64,000 nt of DNA from Gemmatimonadaceae bacterium (GCA_035606695.1 DATNEW010000019.1:161459-225458); one strand, 5' to 3'. Positions 26,311 to 35,453 are shown, counted from the stretch's first letter. Numbers and translations are program-made. Notes: generated by a model from the sequence alone, not told the origin.

Positions 26311-27245
26311 CCGACGCCCATCGCCCAGCGCCCAACGCCCAGCGCCTCAAGGGCTGCGGCACCGCCCTCGCCACGCCCTTCAACACGGACGGCTCACTCG
26401 ACGAGGGTGCACTGCGCGCGTTCGTTGATTGGCAGATCGACGAAGGTATTCACTTCCTCGTGCCGTGCGGGAGCACCGGCGAAGCGGCGACGATGACGCT
26501 CGACGAGCACGCGCGTGTCGTTCAAATCACGATCGAGCAGGCGAAAGGCCGTGTCCCGATCGTGGCCGGCGCGGGCAGCAACGACACACGGAAGGCGATC
26601 GCCCTCTCGAAGGCCATGCGCGATCTCGGAGCGACGCATCTGCTCCACACCTCGCCGATGTACAACAAGCCGCCACAGCGCGGCATCGTCGCGCATTTTC
26701 GGGCGATCGCCGACGCGGTGGATTTGCCGATCGTGATCTACAACGTGCCTGGTCGCACGGGGAGCAACATCGAAGCAAAGACGACGCTCGAGATGGCGAA
26801 GATTCCCGGTATTGCCGCGGTGAAGGAAGCGTCTGGGAGCCTGCCCCAGATCACCGACATCATTCGCGGGCGCGAAGAGCGCGCGGCGAAGGGCGATCTC
26901 GCCCACTTCAGCGTTCTGTCGGGCGACGACGAGATGACGCTCCCTGTCATGGCACTCGGCGGCGACGGCATCGTCTCCGTGGTGTCGAATGCGATCCCGG
27001 GCCCGATGGCACAGCTGTGTGAATACATGTTCGCGAATGACATCCAGTCGGCGCGCGCGCTGCACCTCAAGCTGCTGCCGTGGATGCGCGCGGCGTTCGT
27101 CGAATCGAATCCCGTGCCGCTCAAGGCCGCGCTCGCGATGATGGGGAAAGCGAAGAACGTGCTGCGCCTCCCGTTGGTGCCGATGCTCGAATCGAACAAC
27201 GACGCGGTCCGCAACGCACTTCGCGGCGCAGGAGCGTTGTCGTGA
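26307..27245 (+). CDS. dapA: 4-hydroxy-tetrahydrodipicolinate synthase
   Basis: DapA condenses pyruvate with aspartate semialdehyde. The 312-residue TIM-barrel protein has PCGSTGEAATMT, the Tyr of YNVPGRTG (Y145) and the Schiff-base lysine K173 in AVKEASGS. The ATG at 26307 overlaps the dapB stop, and no other start lies between it and the conserved GTALATPF strand. Residues 3-12 are encoded by a heptamer repeat, an unusual non-family N-terminus. The stop overlaps dapD as GTGA. Confidence 0.95.
   Translation: MTDAHRPAPNAQRLKGCGTALATPFNTDGSLDEGALRAFVDWQIDEGIHFLVPCGSTGEAATMTLDEHARVVQITIEQAKGRVPIVAGAGSNDTRKAIALSKAMRDLGATHLLHTSPMYNKPPQRGIVAHFRAIADAVDLPIVIYNVPGRTGSNIEAKTTLEMAKIPGIAAVKEASGSLPQITDIIRGREERAAKGDLAHFSVLSGDDEMTLPVMALGGDGIVSVVSNAIPGPMAQLCEYMFANDIQSARALHLKLLPWMRAAFVESNPVPLKAALAMMGKAKNVLRLPLVPMLESNNDAVRNALRGAGALS
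26315..26342. repeat. heptamer array (4 units) inside dapA
   Basis: CGCCCAT, CGCCCAG, CGCCCAA and CGCCCAG follow in exact 7-bp register from the third codon of dapA. The unit is not a multiple of three, so a change in copy number would shift the frame. Confidence 0.85.
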
Positions 27246-28084
27246 GTAACGGTGGTCTCGAGGAGCGAATCGATCAATACGCCGCCACGCCGGCGGGTGA
27301 AGTGGTCTCACCGGAAGCGCGAACGACTGTTGAGAGTTTACTCACCGCGCTCGAAGCCGGAGAACTGCGGGCCGCGGAGCGCGGAGCCGATGGGTCCTGG
27401 AAGGCCGTTCCGTGGGTGAAGCGCGGCATTCTCCTGGGCTTTCGCGTCGGGCAGCTGGTGGAGTCGGAGGGGCGCGCGCTTTCGTTCGTCGACAAGGATA
27501 CGTACCCGATTCGGCGTTGGACGGTCGCGCAGAATGTTCGTGTCGTACCGGGCGGCTCGTCCGTTCGGCGTGGCGCGTACGTCGCTCCGTCAGTCGTGTG
27601 CATGCCGCCGATGTACATCAACGTCGGTGCGTACGTCGACTCCGGCACCATGGTCGACTCGCACGCGCTCATCGGATCGTGCGCGCAGATCGGCCGTCGC
27701 GTCCACGTGAGTGCCGCCGCGCAGATCGGCGGTGTGCTCGAGCCGGTGAACGCCGCGCCCGTGGTGATCGAGGACGACGTGCTCGTCGGGGGCAACTGCG
27801 GCGTCTACGAGGGCACGATCGTTCGTGCGCGCGCCGTCCTCGCCGCCGGCGTGGTCCTCACGCGCGGCACGCCGGTCTTCGATCTGGTGAACGAACGCGT
27901 GTATAAGGCCACCGCCGAGCGGCCATTAGAGATCCCTGAAGCCGCAGTCGTCGTACCGGGCGCGCGCGCCATCAAGGCGGGATGGGGCGCCGAACAGCAG
28001 CTGTCGCTCCAGGCGCCGGTGATCGTGAAGTATCGCGACGAGAAAACCGATCTCGCGACCGCGCTGGAAGGGTGGCTTCGCTGA
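27242..28084 (+). CDS. dapD: 2,3,4,5-tetrahydropyridine-2,6-dicarboxylate N-succinyltransferase
   Basis: DapD succinylates tetrahydrodipicolinate, defining the succinylase branch of diaminopimelate synthesis. The 280-residue protein has an N-terminal helical domain and then a left-handed beta-helix of hexapeptide repeats (SVVCMPPMYINVGAYVDSGT, IGSCAQIGRRVHVSAAAQIG, VIEDDVLVGGNCGVYEG). The GTG at 27242 overlaps the dapA stop. It shares one base with aroA (TGATG). Confidence 0.93.
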   Translation: MSNGGLEERIDQYAATPAGEVVSPEARTTVESLLTALEAGELRAAERGADGSWKAVPWVKRGILLGFRVGQLVESEGRALSFVDKDTYPIRRWTVAQNVRVVPGGSSVRRGAYVAPSVVCMPPMYINVGAYVDSGTMVDSHALIGSCAQIGRRVHVSAAAQIGGVLEPVNAAPVVIEDDVLVGGNCGVYEGTIVRARAVLAAGVVLTRGTPVFDLVNERVYKATAERPLEIPEAAVVVPGARAIKAGWGAEQQLSLQAPVIVKYRDEKTDLATALEGWLR

Positions 28085-29343
28085 TGGAAGTCCACGGATC
28101 GCTCCGCGTTCCCGGCGACAAATCCATCTCCCACCGCGCGTTGATCTTTGGCGCGCTGGGCGACGGTGACTCGCGCGTCACGCACATTCTGGAATCGGCG
28201 GACGTACACTCCACCGCGGGCGTGCTGCGCGCGCTCGGCGTCGACATTCCGGAGCTGTCGCCGGATGTGGTCATACGTGGCGTCGGCCTCCGCGGCCTCC
28301 GCGCGCCGACTCGCGATCTCGATTGTGGCAATAGCGGCACGACGACGCGGTTGATGGCCGGCGTCGTCGCCGCGTCCGCCGTGGAAGCGACGTTCGTCGG
28401 CGACGGGAGCTTGAGCCGGCGTCCGATGCGCCGCGTCGCACGCCCGCTGACGGAAATGGGAGCAACCGTCACGCTGCCCGCGCACGGCGGCCTGCCGATG
28501 ATCATTCGCGGCGGCTCGGTGCACGGAATCAACTGGACGAGCGAGGTCGCGAGCGCGCAGATCAAGAGCGCGATTCTGCTCGCGGCGCTCGTCGGCGGTG
28601 TGCCGGCGGCCGTGAACGAGCCGGTGAAGACTCGCGATCACACGGAACGCATGCTCGCGGCGCGCGGCGCATCGGTGAGCGTCAGACCGGACGGCGTCTC
28701 GATCGACCCCGTCGGCCGACTTCACGCTCTCGATACCGATGTCCCCGGCGATCCGTCGTCGGCCGCGTTCTTCGCCGGGTTGGCGGCGGCATCGGACGGC
28801 GGTGAGCTTCGACTCGAACGCGTGTGTGTGAACGAAACGCGCATCGGATTCCTGCGCCGCTTGTCCGCGATGGGCGCGTCGGTTCGCGAAGAGAACCGCC
28901 GCGAGGAGGGCGGAGATGTCGTCGGGGATCTCATCGTCTCGCCGAATACGTGGCACGCGACGACGATCGAAGCGCGGGATGTGCCGGCGATGATCGACGA
29001 ACTGCCGTTACTGGCCTGCCTGGCGACGCGCGCCGTTGGCGAGACCACCATCACCGGCGCGAATGAATTGCGCGTGAAGGAGAGCGATCGCATCACGGCG
29101 GTCGTGACGAACCTTCGCGCCCTCGGCGCTGATGTCGAGGAGCTCGAGGATGGGATGTTGATTCGCGGATCGCGCCGGCCATTGCGCGGACGCGTGGTCA
29201 CGCACGCCGACCATCGCCTGGCGATGGCGTTTGGCATCCTTGGCGCCGTGGGCGAGAACGCGATCGACGTCGACGACCGCGAATGCGTCGCCGTGTCGTA
29301 TCCGAATTTCTGGGCGGATCTCGACCGCGTGCGGCGCGCATGA
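28084..29343 (+). CDS. aroA: 3-phosphoshikimate 1-carboxyvinyltransferase (EPSP synthase)
   Basis: AroA transfers enolpyruvate to shikimate-3-phosphate in chorismate synthesis. The 419-residue protein begins MEVHGSLRVPGDKSISHRAL and has LDCGNSGTTTRLM, ASAQIKSAILLAAL, DVPGDPSSAAFF and NELRVKESDRITAV, all EPSP synthase hallmarks. The ATG shares its first base with the dapD stop, and the stop overlaps cmk (ATGA). Confidence 0.96.
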   Translation: MEVHGSLRVPGDKSISHRALIFGALGDGDSRVTHILESADVHSTAGVLRALGVDIPELSPDVVIRGVGLRGLRAPTRDLDCGNSGTTTRLMAGVVAASAVEATFVGDGSLSRRPMRRVARPLTEMGATVTLPAHGGLPMIIRGGSVHGINWTSEVASAQIKSAILLAALVGGVPAAVNEPVKTRDHTERMLAARGASVSVRPDGVSIDPVGRLHALDTDVPGDPSSAAFFAGLAAASDGGELRLERVCVNETRIGFLRRLSAMGASVREENRREEGGDVVGDLIVSPNTWHATTIEARDVPAMIDELPLLACLATRAVGETTITGANELRVKESDRITAVVTNLRALGADVEELEDGMLIRGSRRPLRGRVVTHADHRLAMAFGILGAVGENAIDVDDRECVAVSYPNFWADLDRVRRA

Positions 29344-30044
29344 GCGACCGAACGATCGTCATCGCGATCGACGGTCCGGCCGCATCCGGCAAGTCCTCGA
29401 CGGCGCAGTGGGTCGCGCGCCGGCTTGGATTCTTTCACGTTGATTCGGGGTCGTTGTATCGCGCGGCGACCGCGGTGCAGCTGGAGCGGCAGGCAAATGC
29501 CGAGACGTGGACGGACGACGCCGTGTTGCGCGAGGTGTCGCGCATCAGCTTCGTGCCAAAGGACGCCGCGTTCGTTCCCTTGATCGACGAGCAGCCCTCG
29601 GACGACCTACTTCGCGGAACCGAGGTCACGCGTCACGTGTCGCGCGTGGCGACGATGGCCGCCGTTCGCGACTGGGTGAACGCGCAGGTGCGGCGGGCGG
29701 GACAGTCGCGAAACGTCGTCGTGGACGGGCGCGACATCGGCACCGTGGTGTTTCCCGCCGCCGACCTCAAGGTGTTTCTGGTCGCCGATCCGTGGGAGCG
29801 AGCGCGCCGCCGGCTGATCCAGCGTCTGGGCCGTCATCCGGTCGACGAGGAGATCGCGGCCGAGACGGAGCTGATCGTCAAGCGCGATGCGAAGGACGCG
29901 ACCCAAACGGTTCAGGCTGCCGACGCCGTGTTGATCGACACGACGTATTTGACGCAGGAAGACCAGGTGGAGCGGATCGTGGCGTTGGCGAGAGCGGCTG
30001 CGGACGCCGTAAATCACCGTGCCAAAGGCACTTCGGGCGGTTGA
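29340..30044 (+). CDS. cmk: cytidylate kinase
   Basis: Cmk phosphorylates CMP and dCMP. The 234-residue protein has the P-loop IDGPAASGKSSTAQ, DSGSLYRAAT, VVDGRDIGTVVFP and the RDAKDATQ lid arginine/aspartate block. It is the last gene of the overlapping run that starts at dapE. The aroA-cmk-rpsA order is common in bacteria. Confidence 0.95.
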   Translation: MSDRTIVIAIDGPAASGKSSTAQWVARRLGFFHVDSGSLYRAATAVQLERQANAETWTDDAVLREVSRISFVPKDAAFVPLIDEQPSDDLLRGTEVTRHVSRVATMAAVRDWVNAQVRRAGQSRNVVVDGRDIGTVVFPAADLKVFLVADPWERARRRLIQRLGRHPVDEEIAAETELIVKRDAKDATQTVQAADAVLIDTTYLTQEDQVERIVALARAAADAVNHRAKGTSGG

Positions 30045-30057
30045 CGCCTAGCATTTT

Positions 30058-30085
30058 CGAGCCTATCTTTGAAGGCTCGCGAATT
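30058..30085 (+). terminator. stem-loop after cmk
   Basis: CGAGCCT (30058-30064) pairs with AGGCTCG (30073-30079) around an 8-nt loop and is followed by CGAATTGTGT. It is a weak intrinsic terminator at the end of the dap-aro-cmk run. Confidence 0.4.
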
Positions 30086-30087
30086 GT

Positions 30088-30179
30088 GTCATTCCGAGGG
30101 CGCAGTCCGAGGAATCTGGCGTCAGCATAGAGGGGCATCTCTGTCCGGACGAAAGATCCCTCGCTTCGCTCGGGATGAC
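30088..30179. repeat. intergenic inverted repeat (copy C)
   Basis: GTCATTCCGAGGG at the left end and CTTCGCTCGGGATGAC at the right end form inverted arms. GAGGAATCT and AGATCCCTC form the inner arm pair. It lies in the cmk-rpsA gap. A separate 14-bp palindrome, CTCGCCGCGGCGAG, follows at 30191. Confidence 0.88.
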
Positions 30180-30245
30180 AAAACACAAACCTCGCCGCGG
30201 CGAGCCTAAACACCCGCGAACCGATCGGGAGATCACACTACCAGC

Positions 30246-32051
30246 ATGCCAACGCTCGAATCCCCCACCGCAACCGGCACGGCCGTCTCTGAGCGCGAAA
30301 AGCGCGATGCGCAGAAAGCTCAGCTTCGTCCGCTTGCCAACCGCCGCCCCGAGCTCTACGACGAGGATGAGTACGAATCCGAAGCGTATGAGAAAATGAT
30401 GGAGCTCTACAACGGTACGCTCGCTTCGATCGAAGAGGGCGAGATCGTGAAGAGCAAGGTGCTCGAGATCCGCGACAACATGGTCGTCCTCGACATCGGC
30501 TTCAAATCGGAAGGCTCGGTTCCCCTCGAAGAGTTCAAGGACCATCCGGATCTCAAGCCGGGTGACGAAGTCGAAGTCCTGCTCGAGCACCTCGAGGACC
30601 AGGAAGGCTCCGTCGTTCTGTCGAAGAAGAAAGCCGACTTCATGCGCGTGTGGGAGAAGATCCGCCTCGCGTACGAGAACGATCAGCCGGTGGAAGGCAC
30701 CCTGGTCAAGAAGATCAAGGGCGGTGTGGTGGTGGACCTGATGGGCGTCGACGCGTTCCTGCCGGGATCGCAGATCGCGCTCCGCCGCGTCCCGAACATC
30801 GACGAGCTGCTCGGCCAGAAGTTCGAGTTCAAGATCATCAAGCTGAACAAGCGCCGCCGCAACATCGTCGTCTCGCGCCGCGTGATCCTCGAGAACGAGC
30901 GCGCCGGCAAGCGTGAAAAGCTGATGAAGGAGCTCGAGAAGGATCAGGTGCGGAAGGGCGTCGTCAAGAACATCACCGACTTCGGTGCCTTCATCGATCT
31001 CGGCGGCGTCGACGGCCTGCTCCACATCACCGACATGTCGTGGGGCCGCATCTCGCACCCGTCGGAGCTCGTGTCGATCGGCGCGGAGCTCGAGGTCAAG
31101 GTGCTCGACATCGATTGGACGCGCGAGCGCATCTCGCTCGGTCTCAAGCAGCTCCAGAGCTACCCGTGGAAGGACGTCGCCGACAAGTATCCGGTCGGCA
31201 CGCGCGTCACGGGCAAGGTGGTGTCGATCACGAACTACGGCGCCTTTATCGAGCTCGAGCCGGGCATCGAAGGCCTGGTGCACATCAGCGAGATGAGCTG
31301 GACGCGCAACGTGCGTCATCCGTCCAAGCTGGTGAGCATCGGCGAGACGATCGAGGCCGTGGTGCTCAAGGTCGATCCGAACGAAGAGAAGATCTCGCTC
31401 GGCATGAAGCAGACGGAGCAGGATCCATGGATGGTGCTGCCGCTCAAGTACCCGGTGGGCACGCGCATCAACGGCAAGGTTCGGAACCTCACGTCGTTCG
31501 GCGCGTTCGTCGAGATCGAGCCGGGCATCGACGGTCTGATTCACATCTCCGACATGAGCTGGACCAAGCGCGTCCAGCATCCGTCGGAAGTGGTGAAGAA
31601 GGGCGATGCGGTCGATGTCGTGATCTTGAATATCGATTCTGAAAACAAGCGCATCTCGCTCGGGCTCAAGCAGGCCGAGGAAGATCCGTGGCTCCGTATC
31701 GGCGAGACGTACCCGGTCGGCACCGAGCTCACGGGCGCGGTCGTGCGCCTGATGGACAAGGGCGTGGTCGTCGACATCGGCAACGACATCGAAGGCTTCG
31801 TTCCGCTGTCGCAGCTCAATCTCACCGGCAAGCCGGTGAACAGTCCGGCGGACATCGTGTACGAGACGATGCGCCTCGACATGCGCGTCATGGAAGTCGA
31901 TCCGATTCATCGCCGGATCGTGCTGTCGGTGACGAACATTCCCGAGGAGCAGCCGCCGCGTCCCGAGACGCCGTCGAAGATCATCCCGATGGAGTCCGAA
32001 CACGACATGGGCTATCCGCCGGTCGATCTCTCGGCGATTCCGGAAGAGTAG
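30246..32051 (+). CDS. rpsA: 30S ribosomal protein S1
   Basis: A 601-residue S1 with six S1-type OB-fold repeats. Repeats 3-6 each carry the block GTRVTGKVVSITNYGAFIEL / GLVHISEMSW / ISLGLKQ. The first two, more divergent, repeats bind the ribosome. The N-terminus is about 60 residues of charged sequence, and the C-terminal tail after repeat 6 is short. It has its own gap upstream with repeat copy C, and a strong terminator follows. Confidence 0.96.
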   Translation: MPTLESPTATGTAVSEREKRDAQKAQLRPLANRRPELYDEDEYESEAYEKMMELYNGTLASIEEGEIVKSKVLEIRDNMVVLDIGFKSEGSVPLEEFKDHPDLKPGDEVEVLLEHLEDQEGSVVLSKKKADFMRVWEKIRLAYENDQPVEGTLVKKIKGGVVVDLMGVDAFLPGSQIALRRVPNIDELLGQKFEFKIIKLNKRRRNIVVSRRVILENERAGKREKLMKELEKDQVRKGVVKNITDFGAFIDLGGVDGLLHITDMSWGRISHPSELVSIGAELEVKVLDIDWTRERISLGLKQLQSYPWKDVADKYPVGTRVTGKVVSITNYGAFIELEPGIEGLVHISEMSWTRNVRHPSKLVSIGETIEAVVLKVDPNEEKISLGMKQTEQDPWMVLPLKYPVGTRINGKVRNLTSFGAFVEIEPGIDGLIHISDMSWTKRVQHPSEVVKKGDAVDVVILNIDSENKRISLGLKQAEEDPWLRIGETYPVGTELTGAVVRLMDKGVVVDIGNDIEGFVPLSQLNLTGKPVNSPADIVYETMRLDMRVMEVDPIHRRIVLSVTNIPEEQPPRPETPSKIIPMESEHDMGYPPVDLSAIPEE

Positions 32052-32080
32052 GCCGGGGCACTGCGCCGCAGGATGTGAGA

Positions 32081-32109
32081 CGCCCTCGACACCATGTCGA
32101 GGGCGTTTT
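32081..32109 (+). terminator. intrinsic terminator of rpsA
   Basis: CGCCCTCGAC and GTCGAGGGCG form a perfect 10-bp stem around ACCAT, followed by TTTT. It is 30 nt past the rpsA stop. Confidence 0.9.
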
Positions 32110-32126
32110 GCGTTACGGGTTGGGGG

Positions 32127-32173
32127 TTGTCGAGACGAGCCGTTCCGGCTAGCGTGAGTGAGTACTCACTCAC
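32127..32173 (+). promoter_or_regulatory. promoter with perfect 20-bp TetR-type operator
   Basis: TTGTCG (32127-32132) and TAGCGT (32150-32155) are 17 bp apart. The perfect palindrome GTGAGTGAGTACTCACTCAC at 32154-32173 overlaps the -10 and the transcription start, 11 nt before the monooxygenase ATG. A TetR gene is second in the operon, so autorepression is likely. Confidence 0.75.
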
Positions 32174-32184
32174 TACCAGGCACC

Positions 32185-33831
32185 ATGACGATTCTCATCG
32201 TTGGAGCCGGACCCACGGGCTTGATGGCCGCCGCATCCATCGCCCGTTTCGGCGTCGCCGTTCGGCTCATCGATCGCGCCAGCGAACCGCCGGCCGATCG
32301 CTCGCGCGCCGCAGTCGTTCAGCCCCGCACGCTCGAGGCATTCGACAACCTCGGCATCGCGCAGGAAGCGATCGGCGCCGGCACGCCGGTGGACTCGGTC
32401 GAGCTCTACAAACCGTCGGGCACACACGCCACGCTGACATTCGCGGAGCCCGGTTGGCTCGATTCACCGTACGACAAGCTGCTTTCGCTGCCGCAGGATC
32501 AGACCGAGCGCATTCTCACCGAATTGTGTACGCGCCTCGGGATCACGATCGAACGCGGCGTTCAGCTCGTAGGGCTGAGTCAGAGCGCTGACGCCGTCCG
32601 CGCGACACTTCGCCATGCGGACGGTGCAAACGAAACGGTCGATGCCGAGTGGGTCGTTGGCGCCGATGGCGCGCACAGCACGGTGCGCGAGCTGAGCGGA
32701 CTGACGTTTCCCGGCTTGACGTACGCCGACGACGGATTGATCGGGGACGTCGACATCGAGTGGAAACTCTCGCACGACAGCGTCAGTCTCTGTCCCCGGC
32801 CGGAAGGATTTCTACTCGCCTTTCCGCTGCCGGGCGATCGACACTTTCGAACGATCATGATCGTTCCGAGCGTGCGGCCAACTGAAGACAGAACGCTGAG
32901 CATGGAAGAATTCCGTTCGCGGCTCGAGTACATGACGCCGCACGGTTGCGGCTCGGGCTCGGGGAGCGCGCCGCCGAAAATTCTCCGCTCGCACTGGCTC
33001 ACGCGGTATCGCCTGCATCGTCGCGGCGTCACGTCGTACAGCCGCGGTCGCGTGTTCGTTGGCGGCGACGCCGCGCACATTCACAGTCCGGTCGGTGCGC
33101 AGGGAATGAACACGGGTATTCAGGACGCCTACAATCTCGCGTGGAAGTTGGCGCTCGTCGCGCGCGGCGAGGCGCCGGCGTGGCTGCTCGAGACATACGA
33201 CGAAGAACGCCGACACATCGGCGAGCTGCTGTTGAATGGAACGGACAAGGCGTTTGGCTTCGTTGCCGGGCGAGGATGGTTCGCGCGGACGGTGCGCCGC
33301 ATCGCGCCGACGTTGGCGGCGCGCGCGCTCAGCGCGCCGGTCATCGGCAAGACGCTGGCGCGCTTCGTCTCGCAGCTCCAGATCAAATATCGAGAGAGCC
33401 GCTTGTCGGTTGAAGGGTCGCACGCGGCGAGCCTCGGGGCTCACGCACCGCATGCCGGCGACCGCGCGCCCGACGTTCACCTCTCGTCCGCGAACGGACA
33501 ACCGGTTCGACTGTTCGACGAGTTTCGCGAGCCACGACACGTGCTGGTCGTGTTCGAGGGGAATTCAACGACGGCCAACGCCGCGCCGGGCGATGGCGCA
33601 TTGCCCGAGAATATGAAACAGCTCGTGAAGATGATTCGCCTCACGCGAGCGACGACCGGCTCGCGCGACGGTGCACGGCTCGACTCGGACGGCGCCGCAC
33701 ACGACCGATACGGCGCGGCGAACGGCGCCTTGTACCTCGTGCGCCCCGACGGCTACATCGGCTTTCGCGGCAGCCTCGAAGATTGGTCCGATCTTCGGAC
33801 CGACCTCGCTCGCCGCTTTCTAGTTTCATAA
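32185..33831 (+). CDS. FAD-dependent aromatic-ring monooxygenase (PF01494 type)
   Basis: A class A flavoprotein hydroxylase of 548 residues. It has the FAD/NAD fold motif GAGPTGL (7-13), the DG motif GADGAHSTVR (D161) and the GD motif GGDAAHIHSPVGAQGMNTGI (D295). A thioredoxin-like C-terminal region (GDRAPDVHLSSANGQPV onward) resembles phenol-hydroxylase-type enzymes. The ATG at 32185 is preferred over the GTG at 32158, which lies inside the operator. Regulation by the adjacent TetR suggests a xenobiotic or antibiotic-type substrate; the substrate is unknown. The gap to tetR is 8 nt. Confidence 0.85.
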   Translation: MTILIVGAGPTGLMAAASIARFGVAVRLIDRASEPPADRSRAAVVQPRTLEAFDNLGIAQEAIGAGTPVDSVELYKPSGTHATLTFAEPGWLDSPYDKLLSLPQDQTERILTELCTRLGITIERGVQLVGLSQSADAVRATLRHADGANETVDAEWVVGADGAHSTVRELSGLTFPGLTYADDGLIGDVDIEWKLSHDSVSLCPRPEGFLLAFPLPGDRHFRTIMIVPSVRPTEDRTLSMEEFRSRLEYMTPHGCGSGSGSAPPKILRSHWLTRYRLHRRGVTSYSRGRVFVGGDAAHIHSPVGAQGMNTGIQDAYNLAWKLALVARGEAPAWLLETYDEERRHIGELLLNGTDKAFGFVAGRGWFARTVRRIAPTLAARALSAPVIGKTLARFVSQLQIKYRESRLSVEGSHAASLGAHAPHAGDRAPDVHLSSANGQPVRLFDEFREPRHVLVVFEGNSTTANAAPGDGALPENMKQLVKMIRLTRATTGSRDGARLDSDGAAHDRYGAANGALYLVRPDGYIGFRGSLEDWSDLRTDLARRFLVS

Positions 33832-33839
33832 TAACCGGC

Positions 33840-34508
33840 ATGCCCCGCAAACGAGTGAAACCCGCGCCCACGTTCACGGCGGATCCGGAGTGGTTCGCCG
33901 ATGACGACACGATGTCGCCCTCGCAGCGGCGGATTGCGGCCGCGGCGATCGAGGCCTTCGCGATGCAGGGATTCAACGGCACCGCCACGAGCGACATCGC
34001 CAAGCGAGCCGGCGTCGCCGAAGGGACGATCTTCAAGTATTACCCGACGAAGAAGAAGTTGCTGATCGGCGCCGTGGCGCCGCTCATGATGCGCGCGCTG
34101 ACGCCCATGCTCCGCCGCAGCGTGGAGCGGGTGCTGAGCGCCGACTACGCCACGTTCGAGGATTTCGTAATCGCCTTCGCGCGCGACCGGCTCGACTTCG
34201 CGCAGGCACATCCGGCATTGCTCAAGCTGTTGGTGCAGGAGATTCCGTTTCATCCGGAGCTGCGAGAACACTTCGAGCGCATCGTTTTCGCGCAGGTATT
34301 TCCGCTCGCGCTCTCGGCCATCGAACGGTTTCAGGCACGGAAGCAGATTCGGGCGATGCCGCCGCTCACGGTGGCGCGGATCATGGGCTCGGTGATCGTC
34401 GGTTATGTCGTGAGCCGAGTGTTCCTCGCACCGGACGCGGTGTGGGATGACGAGCGGGAGATCGATACCCTCGCCGGCGTGTTGGCGCGCGGATTGAGAC
34501 CCGGTTGA
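33840..34508 (+). CDS. TetR-family transcriptional repressor
   Basis: A 222-residue regulator. The N-terminal HTH lies at about residues 30-76, with GTATSDIAKRAGVAEGTIFK and YYPTKKKLL. The C-terminal ligand domain is helical. The ATG at 33840 is chosen over an upstream GTG that overlaps the monooxygenase. It is in the same operon as the monooxygenase and is the natural ligand-responsive repressor for the palindrome at 32154. It ends 4 nt from a convergent lipoprotein gene. Confidence 0.9.
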   Translation: MPRKRVKPAPTFTADPEWFADDDTMSPSQRRIAAAAIEAFAMQGFNGTATSDIAKRAGVAEGTIFKYYPTKKKLLIGAVAPLMMRALTPMLRRSVERVLSADYATFEDFVIAFARDRLDFAQAHPALLKLLVQEIPFHPELREHFERIVFAQVFPLALSAIERFQARKQIRAMPPLTVARIMGSVIVGYVVSRVFLAPDAVWDDEREIDTLAGVLARGLRPG

Positions 34509-34512
34509 TGAG

Positions 34513-35433
34513 CTACCGGCGGCCGATCGCGGTGAACGTGCCTGTCGGCCCGCGATCGAAGTCGCCAAGGTTGATCATCCCGTCCGAGATCGTACCACGT
34601 ATCGTGTCAAGATTCATCGCCGTCGCGGTGAACCTGACTTCGCTGCAGTCCGGCGTTCCGCCGTTTCTTCCGGTGCAGATGTTGTGAAATGACGCCGTGA
34701 AGGAGAAGTGGCCACTCGTATCGATCGTCGTGTGCTCGGCGATACCGCCGCTGAACTGCTGCAGTGGATAGCATTCCGGAACGCGACCAACTTCGCAGAA
34801 TTGGAGCAAGCCATCGATCGTGATCGGCCGGTAGGCCCTTCCGTCGTTGACCGAGACGGTCGTTACCGGACCGGCGGTGTCTCTCGCTTCCAAATGGGCG
34901 ACGTAGTAGTGATGCGGCCCCTTCTCGAGCGCAGGATCGTCGTCGGCTCGAATGTCGTACGCCGTGTCCAACCGGCCGAGCGCGAACGTGTAGGGCGGCA
35001 GCGAGGACATGTAGTAGATCGGCGAATAGAGCCATCCCTTGTCTACCATGCCCTCGAAGCCCGCGCCGCCACGCCCCGTCACGACGAGCCGGCCTGAGGC
35101 CGAATCGAACGTGACGCCGCCGGCAACGGCGAACGATCCCCAACTCGTGTGATGCCCGGTCGAGTCGGCGGGCCTGCCGTTCACATCGAGCATTTGCTGA
35201 TGGATGTACAGCGTGTCCCCGGGCAAGAGCGCGAAATCATGCTCGGTCCCGGCGTACTTCACGGTCTCGGCAGCCATCGCGCGCGCCGTACCGGTGACGA
35301 CGAGAACGAGATGATCGGGCGGACCGCCAACCGCCGGGGCGGCTGTATCGACCCGCGGCCCCGAGGACGCGTCGGCGCAACTGACGAGCGCTACGGCCAA
35401 GCCGAGCAGCAACAATGACTTCGAAGACTGCAT
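34513..35433 (-). CDS. predicted lipoprotein of unknown function
   Basis: A 306-residue exported protein. MQSSKSLLLLGLAVALVSC is a lipoprotein signal with its lipobox at LVSC. The mature part is mostly short beta segments with two cysteine pairs (FCEVGRVPEC, ICTGRNGGTPDC) and a GHFSFTASFHNI stretch. I recognise no domain. A start 3 codons upstream (GTG at 35442) is possible. It diverges from the nitroreductase-like gene across a 16-bp palindrome. Confidence 0.65.
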   Translation of the reverse strand: MQSSKSLLLLGLAVALVSCADASSGPRVDTAAPAVGGPPDHLVLVVTGTARAMAAETVKYAGTEHDFALLPGDTLYIHQQMLDVNGRPADSTGHHTSWGSFAVAGGVTFDSASGRLVVTGRGGAGFEGMVDKGWLYSPIYYMSSLPPYTFALGRLDTAYDIRADDDPALEKGPHHYYVAHLEARDTAGPVTTVSVNDGRAYRPITIDGLLQFCEVGRVPECYPLQQFSGGIAEHTTIDTSGHFSFTASFHNICTGRNGGTPDCSEVRFTATAMNLDTIRGTISDGMINLGDFDRGPTGTFTAIGRR

Positions 35434-35453
35434 GAGACACAAGATAGGAAAGC

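Noticed and set aside
30063..32003. 646-residue minus-strand frame
   Set aside because: It is the antisense shadow of rpsA; the six S1 repeats on the plus strand are unmistakable.
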